A stretch of 64,000 nt of DNA from Candidatus Gastranaerophilales bacterium (GTDB taxonomy: Bacteria; Cyanobacteriota; Vampirovibrionia; Gastranaerophilales; Gastranaerophilaceae), in NCBI GenBank assembly GCA_905234865.1, contig CAJOJE010000005.1, forward strand, positions 39,702-103,701, in the 5' to 3' direction. Each line of letters opens with the position of its first letter. Position 1 is the first letter of the stretch. The notes beneath the pieces were generated by a model, which saw nothing but the letters and a program-made list of their open reading frames with translations, was not told where the DNA came from and did not search any database. This document shows positions 51,901 to 60,072 of this stretch, one piece after another. The translations under genes were made by a program, and so were the position numbers.

Positions 51901-54000
51901 TTAATACCCCTCGCCGATTGTATCGATTGCTTCAACTCTTATATCCGTTATTAATTCCGAATAAGAAATAACGACAATCGTCGGGATGTGCCTTTCAAGC
52001 ATTTGATATAAAGGCAGCCTTATTCTCGGGGAACATAAAATAACGGGCTGAACGCCGACTGCCTGATGAGCTTTCATTAAAGTGTTTGCCGTTGTTTCAA
52101 TTAATTCTTGAACCTGCATCGGGTTTAATAAAAACATTGTGCCGAGTTCCGTTCTTTGACAGGAATCATCAAGGGTTTTTTCCCAATCACTCGATAAAGT
52201 AAGAGCATATAATACCTTTTCTTTGTTACAGTTTTGAAGGCAAATTTGTCTGCCTAAAGCCGCCCTCAGCCTTTCCGATAAAATGTCCGGTTCTTTAGAA
52301 AATCTTGCATAATCGCAAAGTCTTTCAAAAATAAATATAATATCTTTTATGGAAACTTTTTCTCTGATTAAGTTTACAAAAATTTTTCTAAGGTCGGATG
52401 TTGAAATGATTGTCGGAACAAGGTCGTTTACAAGCGTCGGGTCTTGTGATTTAACAAGTTCCATAAGTTTTAAAACATCCGTTTTTGTCATGACTTCATC
52501 AACGTATTTTCTGACACAATCTTGAAGATGGGTTACGATAACATCAACCGCATCAACTGCGACGATTTTAGAGTTTCTGTCTATGTATTGAGCGTCAATC
52601 CAATATGCTTGCGATTGATATGTAGGGTCAACCGAAACAATTACGTTATCGGGAACTTTTTTGCCCAATGCTTCCCATTGATCCGCAATAACCATAAATT
52701 TTGACGGATAAACGACACCCGTTGCAACGGTGTTACCTCTTATTGCGATTAAATATTCGTTGTCTTTTATTGCGGATGAATCCATAATTCTGATATTCGG
52801 AATAATATATCCGAGTTCATCGGTTACCCTTTGCCTCAAAGCCGCAATTTTAGTCAACAATTGACCGTCTTGATCGGGGTCTGCAATAATAAGAAGCCCT
52901 GAACCCACCTGCAAAGATAAAACGTCAACGCCCAATCTTTCATACATTTTGTTCGGATTAACCAAATCCTGCATATTTTTTCTGACGGCGTCCAATTGTC
53001 CCAATTGTGCTTGAACATCTTGATTAACAAGAACCGATATGCCTCCGAATATTAAAATTAAAGAAAATATGGTAAAAGGAAGCCAGGGAAGTCCTGTGAC
53101 TCCGCTTGTTATTGCAATAAACAAAAGAAAAGTACAAGCCAAAAAGAGCGCTTGAGGTTTTTGTAAAATTTGCAAAGTGACATCTTTACCTAATGATGTA
53201 CTTGCGCCTGTCGAACGAGTCATCACGATACCTGATGAGATTGACATTAAAAGCGAAGGTAACTGTGAAGAAAGACCGTCACCTATGGTTAAAACCGTAT
53301 ACTTTGAAACTGCGTCTTGAATGGGCATTTGATTCATTGCAACACCGATTACCAAACCGCCTATAATGTTGATTGCCGCAATAATAATACCTGCTATCGT
53401 ATCTCCCTTAACGAATTTCATTGCACCGTCCATTGAACCGTAGAGGGAAGATTCTCTTTGCAGATCCTCACGTCTTTTGACCGCTTCTTCGGGAGATATA
53501 AGTCCTTGGTTAAAATCGGCGTCGATAGTCATTTGTTTGCCCGGCATGGCATCCAATGCAAATCTTGCGGAAACTTCAGCGATACGTTCGGCACCTTTTG
53601 TAATTACCATAAACTGAACAACGGTGATAATTAAAAAGATTACGCCTCCGACAACCATGTTTCCGCCCGTTACGAATTGTCCGAACGCATGGACGACTTC
53701 GCCCGCATCGCCCTTAGCCAAAATTAAACGGGTTGAGGCAATTGAAAGTACAAGTCTGAACATTGTTCCGATAAGAATAATTGACGGAAACGAGGCAAGT
53801 TCCAAAGGTTTTTGGACGTATAAAGAAAACATCAAAAGTACGACGCCCAAGGTTATATTTAATGAAATCGAAAAATTAATAACCCAGTTCGGCACCTCGA
53901 TTAATAAGATTAAGATTAAAGCAATGACGAAAAATGCAAGCGCAAATTCACTTACGTTTGTAAAACCGCCTCCTTTTCCCGCTGCTTGTCCCTGCGCCAT
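51901..54000 (-). CDS. flhA: FlhA/SctV-family type III export protein
   Basis: 699 residues: 7-8 transmembrane segments in the first 330 and a cytoplasmic C domain. The FHIPEP region FRLVLSIASTRLILAKGDAG and ITKGAERIAEVSARFALDAM is strongly conserved. Residues 183-200 read ESSLYGSMDGAMKFVKGD. Flagellar FlhA more often has EADFYGxMDGASKFV; the Glu-Ser, Ala-Met-Lys form is that of injectisome SctV proteins as I know them. It sits in a flagellar-type operon, so flhA remains the best name. GGGAGGGG precedes the ATG. It is the gate through which substrates pass to the export channel. Confidence 0.85.
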   Translation of the reverse strand: MAQGQAAGKGGGFTNVSEFALAFFVIALILILLIEVPNWVINFSISLNITLGVVLLMFSLYVQKPLELASFPSIILIGTMFRLVLSIASTRLILAKGDAGEVVHAFGQFVTGGNMVVGGVIFLIITVVQFMVITKGAERIAEVSARFALDAMPGKQMTIDADFNQGLISPEEAVKRREDLQRESSLYGSMDGAMKFVKGDTIAGIIIAAINIIGGLVIGVAMNQMPIQDAVSKYTVLTIGDGLSSQLPSLLMSISSGIVMTRSTGASTSLGKDVTLQILQKPQALFLACTFLLFIAITSGVTGLPWLPFTIFSLILIFGGISVLVNQDVQAQLGQLDAVRKNMQDLVNPNKMYERLGVDVLSLQVGSGLLIIADPDQDGQLLTKIAALRQRVTDELGYIIPNIRIMDSSAIKDNEYLIAIRGNTVATGVVYPSKFMVIADQWEALGKKVPDNVIVSVDPTYQSQAYWIDAQYIDRNSKIVAVDAVDVIVTHLQDCVRKYVDEVMTKTDVLKLMELVKSQDPTLVNDLVPTIISTSDLRKIFVNLIREKVSIKDIIFIFERLCDYARFSKEPDILSERLRAALGRQICLQNCNKEKVLYALTLSSDWEKTLDDSCQRTELGTMFLLNPMQVQELIETTANTLMKAHQAVGVQPVILCSPRIRLPLYQMLERHIPTIVVISYSELITDIRVEAIDTIGEGY

Positions 54001-54003
54001 TTA

Positions 54004-54873
54004 TTATTCCCCTCCCTGATAAATACCGAAGGCATTTTGAATAATTGCAAGCTGAGTTGAGAAATTAGCGTCAATTACTCCGTTATTTGCAATGACGGTG
54101 CAGCTTCCACGTTCTACAAGTTCATCACCCACAACAACTATTTTTGCTTCAATTGTAGAATTTGATAAAATTTCAGGCATGGAAGCCTTTGCAAAGTCAA
54201 CATCGTCAGGATTAACTTTTATTGTTATTTTTTCTTCTTGAGAACCCAATTCCGATAACACTTCGTTTATAACCGATTTTAGTACGTCATTTGATAATTC
54301 AACTTCTTTTTTAATGATTTTTTTGGCAATTTCAAGAGAAATTTCAAGAATGTGCGGAGATATTTCGTCGTAAATGCTGTTTTTTGCATTAACAAAATCT
54401 ACAAGAGCGTTTTTAACGTTTTCTATTTCTTCGCCTGCTTCCAAAAGCCCGTTTTTATACCCTTCTTTTGCGGCGATTTCTCTTATATTTTGAGCTTCTT
54501 CCTGAGCTCTTGATACAAGCGCTCTTTCATCTATTCTTCTAAAACCGCGTCTTCTTTCTCCTCTGCGCCTTTCGTATCTTTCTTTGAATTCAAGGGCTGT
54601 GACATCAATTTTATCAAATTCTTCCAGTTTTTCTTCAAGTTCTGTTTTTTTATGCTGTTGTTCTTTTGCGGTATTTGATTTTTCTTCTTTTTCCGGATTA
54701 AATTCAGACGCAAGAGCTTTCTCTTTTTTTTCGATTGCTCTTTGTTTTAAAGAACGGTTTTTAGGTTTATTGTTGCCTGCTTTAATAATTTTGGCAGAAC
54801 CGCTTTGACTTCTGTCATAATTGGAAGCCGAATTTTCATCATTATCGCTATTGGTTTTCTTCCTGATAATCAT
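54004..54873 (-). CDS. fliH: FliH/SctL-family export regulator
   Basis: 289 residues. A charged, disordered N-terminus with an Arg-rich block (ERRRGERRRGFRRIDERAL, about 101-119), a coiled segment, and a C-terminal domain with FliH features (EISLEIAKKIIKKEVELSND; VERGSCTVIANNGVIDANF; QLAIIQNAFG). FliH holds the export ATPase FliI, not in this window. The long Arg-rich N-terminus is unusual. Ends 3 bases before flhA and overlaps the upstream gene by 26 bases. Confidence 0.75.
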   Translation of the reverse strand: MIIRKKTNSDNDENSASNYDRSQSGSAKIIKAGNNKPKNRSLKQRAIEKKEKALASEFNPEKEEKSNTAKEQQHKKTELEEKLEEFDKIDVTALEFKERYERRRGERRRGFRRIDERALVSRAQEEAQNIREIAAKEGYKNGLLEAGEEIENVKNALVDFVNAKNSIYDEISPHILEISLEIAKKIIKKEVELSNDVLKSVINEVLSELGSQEEKITIKVNPDDVDFAKASMPEILSNSTIEAKIVVVGDELVERGSCTVIANNGVIDANFSTQLAIIQNAFGIYQGGE

Positions 54874-55900
54874 TTTCTTCTTCTGAAAGTTTTTCTTCCA
54901 AATACTTGCAAATAACGTTTCCGACCCTGACGGGTATTCTCACGTCATCTTTTGTATATGGTGATAACACAAATTGTTTTATCACCGGTCTTTCATTATC
55001 TATAATATTTGAAATTTGTTTTTTATCACAAGTTTTAACAATTTTAAACAATTTTGAATACAATCTGTCCATGGATAAATTTTTCGGCTCCGGCAAAACG
55101 CCTTTAATTTCTTCTAAACTTTTAATGATTATGCCCGTATCTATTTTTTGTTCTAAATTAGGCATTTTTAAATATTGTGTTAAAACCTGCGCTTCCGATT
55201 GGTTTAATTTTGCAACAAGTTTGTTTACTTTTTCTTGAGGAAGTTTTTTAACAAGAAGTGCAAGCGATGCCAGTTTTAAAATTTTTGCATCGGATAAGTC
55301 ATCTCCTATGCCTCTTTCTTCTTCAAACTGCTGTTGGCTCATAACGTCAATACTTGATTGTTTCAGCGTGTTTTGAGCGGTAGCTTCATTTAATTTGCCT
55401 TTATTTTTAAGATCCTCTATTGCATTTTTAAAGGCATTTTTAACATGGTGTTCAATAATTTGAATTGCTTGATTTTGAGGAATATTTCTGCTTATGGCTT
55501 GTTTTGCAACTTCAAATACCGTAAAAGCAACCTTTTGAAGTACGCCTTCTCTAAGCTCCGGCGCTATGCCTCCGTTTATAAGGTCAACCGACTTATGAAA
55601 AGTCCATTCGCCTATAAATTGAGTTATCATGCTTGCCTGTTGAGCGTTAAGGACAATTTTTTCATCCCTTGCAAGTGCTTCGCCGCACATATAACAAAAT
55701 TTGTGGACAATATCAACAATAAATTTTTTATCGTTGCCTTGAATATTGTTCGGAATAACCTGACTTGCTTCAAGAGCGAGATTTTTTGCAAAACCTTTCG
55801 GGTCAAAACCTTCTATTGATTTTGGCGCATCCTTTGCGCCGTTTTGTTTTTTAGGCGGAGGATTTTGTTGTGTTTGTTGATTTTGCGGCTGAGGCGGCAT
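54848..55900 (-). CDS. Divergent protein in the fliG position of the operon (possible FliG)
   Basis: 350 residues. A Pro/Gln-rich N-terminus (about 1-25), then helical throughout. The C-terminal third contains KILKLASLALLVKKLPQEKV, TQYLKMP and RLYSKLFKIVKTCDKKQISN, whose helix pattern recalls the FliG middle and C domains, but the classic FliG charged residues and motifs are not clear. Order fliF - this gene - fliH - flhA is where fliG normally sits. If it is FliG it is highly diverged; otherwise it is a novel part of this system. AAAGGA precedes the ATG. Confidence 0.5.
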   Translation of the reverse strand: MPPQPQNQQTQQNPPPKKQNGAKDAPKSIEGFDPKGFAKNLALEASQVIPNNIQGNDKKFIVDIVHKFCYMCGEALARDEKIVLNAQQASMITQFIGEWTFHKSVDLINGGIAPELREGVLQKVAFTVFEVAKQAISRNIPQNQAIQIIEHHVKNAFKNAIEDLKNKGKLNEATAQNTLKQSSIDVMSQQQFEEERGIGDDLSDAKILKLASLALLVKKLPQEKVNKLVAKLNQSEAQVLTQYLKMPNLEQKIDTGIIIKSLEEIKGVLPEPKNLSMDRLYSKLFKIVKTCDKKQISNIIDNERPVIKQFVLSPYTKDDVRIPVRVGNVICKYLEEKLSEEENDYQEENQ

Positions 55901-55943
55901 AATTATCCTTTGTTTATTGAAGAACTACTTAAATTATACTATA

Positions 55944-57713
55944 TTAGCTCGCTTCAATCCAGTTTTTTAACTTTTCTATCGCTTCCGTATCATCAAGCCC
56001 CGAGTAATCCGCCGCAAGCTCGTTTATGGCTTCTTCAAGATCGTTTCCCCGAGAATGTACGGGTGTTTCTTTGTGTTTTGTTTGTGTTTGTGCTTGAGCT
56101 TGCGCTTGTGCTTGAGCTTCCGCCTGAGCTTGAGCTTGCGCTTGTGCTTCTGCTTGCGCCTGAGCCTGAAGTCTTTGCAGGTTTTGTTGTTCTATTAAGT
56201 TTTGCGCCATTTGTTCCTGTTGTTTAATTAATTCCTGAGCTTTAGAATTAACTTCTTGCAATTGTCTTTCTTGTTCCCTTGCTCTTTCTCTTAATTGGTT
56301 TAATTCTTGATTATGTCTTGCTTGTTCTGCTTTAACCCTGTTTGCAATATATCTTAAACCGAAGCCTAATCCTATAAGCAGGATAAGTCCCACAACCCAC
56401 CAATGATTCCCCGATTCTTCGGGAGAGGGCAATTTATTTTGGCTGTCGGGAGCAAGAATGGGTCCCGTTGATTCAATAAACGCAATTGAAACATTTTCGG
56501 GATCAACCAAAGGACTTGCAGCGTTTGCGATTAATTTTTTCAAATCGTTAATCGTAAGGCTCATGGGAAATGCCGATTGTTCAATTGAAACGGCAATTGA
56601 AATTTCTTCAATAACCCCTTCTCTTATGTATTCGTCTACTTGAGTTTTTGTAACTCCGTATTGAGTTTCATGAGCTTGTCTTACATATTTTCTGTCTTGT
56701 GAGGAATTTTGCCCCGATGTCGGAACGCCGTATGGAAGATAAACACTTACCGCATTTATTGCGGAATTGTTATCATTACTGTTATCGCCCAGTTTTTCGG
56801 TAAATCCTTGTTCGTTTACGGCAGTTTTGCTTGACGGGTCATATATTATGCTTGATTTTTCAACGGGAGCCTGAGTTAAGAAAGTTGAAACCGTAACGAC
56901 GTAGTTTCCTTTTCCTACGAGTTTATCCAACTGCGTGGAAACTTTTTGCTGCATATATTTGTCGTTTTCCTGCACTTTGGATAATGCGTCGTTTGCACCG
57001 CCTATTATGCTTGAATATACGGTACCGTTTGTGTCGGTTATCGAAATATTTTCTGCCTGAAGTCCTTGAATTGCACCCAAAAGTAAATTTGTAACCGCTT
57101 TTACTTTCATTGCGTCAAGTCTGTCTTCTTCATCCAATTGAACCTGAACGGTTGCAGTTATCGGTTTTTGATTTTGAGTAAACATTGTTTGTTCCGGTAT
57201 GGAAACAAAAACCTGTGCATTTTTAATCGGGTGAATTTTTCTTATCAATCTTGATAATTCGCCGTTCATAGCTCTTACAAGGCGAATTTTTTTATCGTCT
57301 TTGGTAGATTGAAAATCGCCCTTATCAAAAATTTCTAAGCCCACATGTTCATCAACAAGACCCGATTCGACAAGGAGGACAATTGCTTCATCCCTGTTAT
57401 CTTCCGTTATTTTGTCTTTAGGGGATAAAACAACCGATGATTTTGTACCGTCTAAAACTCTTCTTGCCTTAATTCCATGGCGTGCAAGCATTGCCTGAAT
57501 TTCAATTGCAAGCCCGATTTTATCGGTTGTCATTAAAGAAACATCTTCCTGAATGACTTTTGAAGGAGGAGCACTCGTTTTTCCGCCGTTTTTTGAACCG
57601 CCCCCAAATACGGCAGAACAAATTATAACGACAAGTACAAGTATTACTAATGCCGCACCTGCTATAATCCCGTAGAAAACGGGTTTATTTTCCGTTAATT
57701 TACTGAAATCCAT
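55944..57713 (-). CDS. fliF: Flagellar MS-ring protein FliF
   Basis: 589 residues. First membrane helix about 12-36, periplasmic ring-building domains with FliF-type motifs (RLIRKIHPIKNAQVFVSIPE, IQGLQAENISITDTNGTVYS, QTQYGV region), second helix about 438-454, then a cytosolic tail. The tail has a coiled segment, an Ala/Gln repeat (about 516-545) and a terminal LEEAINELAADYSGLDD helix pair ending in IEKLKNWIEAS, like the FliG-binding end of FliF. It forms the inner-membrane ring of the basal body. The repeat is unusual. Confidence 0.85.
   Translation of the reverse strand: MDFSKLTENKPVFYGIIAGAALVILVLVVIICSAVFGGGSKNGGKTSAPPSKVIQEDVSLMTTDKIGLAIEIQAMLARHGIKARRVLDGTKSSVVLSPKDKITEDNRDEAIVLLVESGLVDEHVGLEIFDKGDFQSTKDDKKIRLVRAMNGELSRLIRKIHPIKNAQVFVSIPEQTMFTQNQKPITATVQVQLDEEDRLDAMKVKAVTNLLLGAIQGLQAENISITDTNGTVYSSIIGGANDALSKVQENDKYMQQKVSTQLDKLVGKGNYVVTVSTFLTQAPVEKSSIIYDPSSKTAVNEQGFTEKLGDNSNDNNSAINAVSVYLPYGVPTSGQNSSQDRKYVRQAHETQYGVTKTQVDEYIREGVIEEISIAVSIEQSAFPMSLTINDLKKLIANAASPLVDPENVSIAFIESTGPILAPDSQNKLPSPEESGNHWWVVGLILLIGLGFGLRYIANRVKAEQARHNQELNQLRERAREQERQLQEVNSKAQELIKQQEQMAQNLIEQQNLQRLQAQAQAEAQAQAQAQAEAQAQAQAQAQTQTKHKETPVHSRGNDLEEAINELAADYSGLDDTEAIEKLKNWIEAS
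56079..56183 (-). repeat. Ala/Gln codon repeat within fliF
   Basis: The DNA encodes a run of alternating Gln-Ala and Glu-Ala codons (residues about 511-545 of FliF). Such tandem GCN-CAN tracts can change length by slippage, which would lengthen or shorten the linker before the FliG-binding tail. Confidence 0.7.
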
Positions 57714-57773
57714 TGCAATTTATACCGGTGATACAATTATTTATTATACATTGAATTTAAAAGTTGAGAATAT

Positions 57774-58100
57774 CTAAATGGAAATTTGCATGATTTTTTC
57801 ATACGTTTGTATGACTTTACCTAATGTTGTCGTTGCCAAGTTGAGCTGAATTTCCGATTTGTTCATTGCCGCCATTACGTCATGGATATCCGCTTTATCC
57901 ATCATTAAATCATCCATAAGTTCATCGGGCGCATTCAAATCTTTATTCAACTGTTCGATAAGTCCGCCCATAACCGTTTGAAAATCGGCAGTTTCGGGCT
58001 GTTCAATACTTTTCATACGAACGGGACCGTTAAAAGTTGAAATCTTACTCGGTTCTATTCTTTCGCCGAGATTAATTTTTGGAGATATACCGTCGACCAT
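57774..58100 (-). CDS. fliE: Flagellar hook-basal body protein FliE
   Basis: 108 residues, family length. The C-terminal half DIHDVMAAMNKSEIQLNLAT, then KVIQTYEKIMQISI, fits FliE, whose conserved end is Arg-Asn-Lys-(Leu/Val)-x-x-Ala-Tyr-x-Glu-Ile-Met; here the RNK position reads LGK. FliE joins the MS ring to the rod. GAGGT precedes the ATG; it follows the transglycosylase by 15 bases. A divergent but recognisable FliE. Confidence 0.75.
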   Translation of the reverse strand: MVDGISPKINLGERIEPSKISTFNGPVRMKSIEQPETADFQTVMGGLIEQLNKDLNAPDELMDDLMMDKADIHDVMAAMNKSEIQLNLATTTLGKVIQTYEKIMQISI

Positions 58101-58115
58101 ATTATTTTACCTCAT

Positions 58116-58778
58116 TTATAAGTACATACTTAAAATTGATTTAACATAATTTTGTGTTTCTTTGTAGGGCGGAACGCCGTTGTACTTTCTTACTGCATTC
58201 GGACCGGCATTGTATGCCGCAAGGGCAAGAATTTTATTTCCGTTAAATTTGTCGAGCATTTGTTTAAAATATCTTACTCCCCCGTCAACGTTTTGAACAG
58301 GATCCATGGGGTTTTCCACTCCCAATCCTTCTGCTGTTTGAGGCATTAATTGCATAAGCCCCAAAGCGCCTGCTTTTGATTTAGCATCGGGATTGAAGCC
58401 CGATTCTTGTTTTATAAGGGCTTTAACAAGTTTTGAATCAACATTGTATTTTTGACAAGTGCTGTCAACAATGTCCATAATTTCTGATTTTGTGTAGTTG
58501 TTTGAATTTGAAGAAACTCTCCTTGCTCCGACAGAAAGCGCTCCGAACGGAATTTTCGGCGGAGTATCAATTGAAAATACGCTTTTTTTGCCCGTCATTT
58601 CTTCTGCGGATGTTTTTAATACTTCATTAAACGGTTTTTCCCCGAACTCCGTTTTTTCGGCTGAATTTGCATTGTTATTATATATGGAATTCACATAAGA
58701 CTGTAATTCTCTTGCCCTGTTTATGGCATTTGCTTCGCCCGAAGAATTTATGTAGTTTTTAAGCGATGATGTAAACAT
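58116..58778 (-). CDS. Lytic transglycosylase (SLT domain), no Sec signal
   Basis: 220 residues. The C-terminal SLT domain has LVKALIKQESGFNPDAKSKA (catalytic Glu125), GALGLMQLMPQTAEGL and LALAAYNAGPNAVRKYNG. The first 100 residues are polar (Asn, Ser, Ala) without hydrophobic signal sequence, which is odd for a periplasmic wall enzyme. In flagellar operons such enzymes cut peptidoglycan so that the rod can pass, and some travel by the export apparatus. First gene of the minus-strand operon; GGGGAG precedes the start. Confidence 0.85.
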   Translation of the reverse strand: MFTSSLKNYINSSGEANAINRARELQSYVNSIYNNNANSAEKTEFGEKPFNEVLKTSAEEMTGKKSVFSIDTPPKIPFGALSVGARRVSSNSNNYTKSEIMDIVDSTCQKYNVDSKLVKALIKQESGFNPDAKSKAGALGLMQLMPQTAEGLGVENPMDPVQNVDGGVRYFKQMLDKFNGNKILALAAYNAGPNAVRKYNGVPPYKETQNYVKSILSMYL

Positions 58779-58800
58779 ATTCTATGTAAATTACTCCCCT

Positions 58801-58823
58801 ATAAAGACTATGATAGTCTTTAT
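58801..58823 (-). promoter_or_regulatory. Perfect inverted repeat directly upstream of the export operon's first gene
   Basis: ATAAAGACTA-TGA-TAGTCTTTAT: 10-base arms with a 3-base centre, just before the GGGGAG ribosome site of the transglycosylase gene. It would form a hairpin in the mRNA leader or a palindromic operator. It could control expression of the whole operon. Confidence 0.5.
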
Positions 58824-58867
58824 AGTTATTTAACTTCATTAAATTCCCTTGAATATCATCTAAATTA

Positions 58868-58898
58868 ATGATTTTCGTAATTTAGTCATGAAAATCAT
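58868..58898. promoter_or_regulatory. Second inverted repeat in the divergent region of coaD and the export operon
   Basis: ATGATTTTC and GAAAATCAT, 9-base arms 13 bases apart. It lies between the two divergent transcription units and may be an operator. No regulator known. Confidence 0.4.
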
Positions 58899-58972
58899 CC
58901 GAAATATGTAACAAAAAATTTACAAAATAGGGATATAAGATAAGTAAATTTAGCTAATAAAAATTTTAATTA

Positions 58973-58984
58973 TATAATTATTAT
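58973..58984 (+). promoter_or_regulatory. -10 box 6 bases before coaD (probable leaderless start)
   Basis: TATAAT at 58973-58978 ends 6 bases before the GTG start of coaD, leaving no room for a ribosome site. Same spacing as at 34240 and 12935. Confidence 0.45.
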
Positions 58985-59476
58985 GTGGAAACGAAAAAAG
59001 AAGAAAAAATTGCAATTTACCCCGGGAGTTTCGACCCCGTTACAAAAGGTCATATTGATATTTTGGAAAGAGCTTCCAAAATGTTTGATAAGGTCATTAT
59101 CGCCGTTTTAAAAAACAGCAGAAAAAAATCATTTCTACCCGTTGCGGACAGAGTTGAACTTATAGATAAATCAATTAAACATATTGAAAATGCGGAAGTT
59201 GATTTCTTTGACGGTTTGACGGTTGAATATGCAAAGAAAAGAAATGCCAAATTTTTAATAAGAGGGCTTAGGGCAGTTTCCGATTTTGAATATGAAATGC
59301 AGTTATCGCAAGCAAATATGTCCATAGCGCCTGAAATAGGAACGGTATTTTTAATAACAAAACCCAAATACAATTTTATATCTTCGGGCATTGTAAAAGA
59401 ACTTGCTTCTTATGGTGAAGATGTTTCCAAATTTGTCCCCGATAGTGTGGTAGAATATTTAAAAAAAGCAAAATAA
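58985..59476 (+). CDS. coaD: Phosphopantetheine adenylyltransferase
   Basis: 163 residues. IAIYPGSFDPVTKGHIDILE contains the TxGH nucleotidyltransferase motif; ISSGIVKELASYGEDVSKFV is the second conserved region (the Ile-Ser-Ser-x-x-Val-Arg/Lys motif). It makes dephospho-CoA in CoA synthesis. The start is GTG; the residues before YPGSFDP are charged and slightly longer than usual. Confidence 0.95.
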   Translation: METKKEEKIAIYPGSFDPVTKGHIDILERASKMFDKVIIAVLKNSRKKSFLPVADRVELIDKSIKHIENAEVDFFDGLTVEYAKKRNAKFLIRGLRAVSDFEYEMQLSQANMSIAPEIGTVFLITKPKYNFISSGIVKELASYGEDVSKFVPDSVVEYLKKAK

Positions 59477-59494
59477 AGAAAGGTTTAATAAAAA

Positions 59495-60070
59495 ATGGTA
59501 CAAGAGGGATTAAAATTATTTGCACTCTACGACAAACTGCAAGAGCTTTTTGAAGAAGGGTTTCATATTATCCCGTCACATTTAATGATTGTTAAAAGCA
59601 AAGAATTGAGCAGAGTTATAGACTCCTTCCCCGATGCTATCGACGAAGGCATAAAAATGGCAAAGATGATTTTAAGAAATAAAGAAGAAATGATTCAAGA
59701 AGCCAAAATGAAAGCAGAGCGTATTATTCAAGAAGCCGAAAACGAAAAAAAGAGAATACTTGACGAATCAACTTTAATGCGTGAAGTTGAAGAGCAGGCA
59801 ATAGCATTCAGAGAAAAAGTTATTCAGGAATGTGAAAACATAAAAATGAAAGCATTCAGTGAGGCTGAAAGCGTCAGACTTTCTTCAAGCGAGGAAGCCC
59901 TTAAAATGAAAGACGGAGCACAAGCCTATGCGCAGCAAATTTTGGGAAAACTGGAACAAGATATAAATAATTTGTTCCAAGTCGTAAAAAACAGTCAGCA
60001 GTATCTTTCCGAAATGAGAAACGATAATGCGGATGACGGTACGGTATATCAAAAAAGCGAGAGAAGATAA
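59495..60070 (+). CDS. Coiled-coil protein next to coaD (DivIVA-like)
   Basis: 191 residues. A short N-terminal domain (about 1-60, FALYDKLQELFEEGFHIIPS; PDAIDEGIKMAKMIL) is followed by a long coiled coil (about 60-175) and a polar tail. Similar coiled-coil proteins next to coaD occur in cyanobacteria, where some are described as DivIVA-like division proteins; I cannot confirm identity. AAAGG before the ATG; 18 bases after coaD, so co-transcribed. Possibly linked to the Min system in function, by inference only. Confidence 0.55.
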   Translation: MVQEGLKLFALYDKLQELFEEGFHIIPSHLMIVKSKELSRVIDSFPDAIDEGIKMAKMILRNKEEMIQEAKMKAERIIQEAENEKKRILDESTLMREVEEQAIAFREKVIQECENIKMKAFSEAESVRLSSSEEALKMKDGAQAYAQQILGKLEQDINNLFQVVKNSQQYLSEMRNDNADDGTVYQKSERR

Positions 60071-60072
60071 TA

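Noticed and set aside
56079..56183. Tandem repeat as a mobile or CRISPR-like element
   Set aside because: It is an in-frame codon repeat inside fliF coding for Ala/Gln/Glu.
51901..58778. A plain injectisome (virulence) type III system
   Set aside because: FliE and the FliG-binding-like tail of FliF are flagellar traits, and no secretin or needle gene is present in the window.
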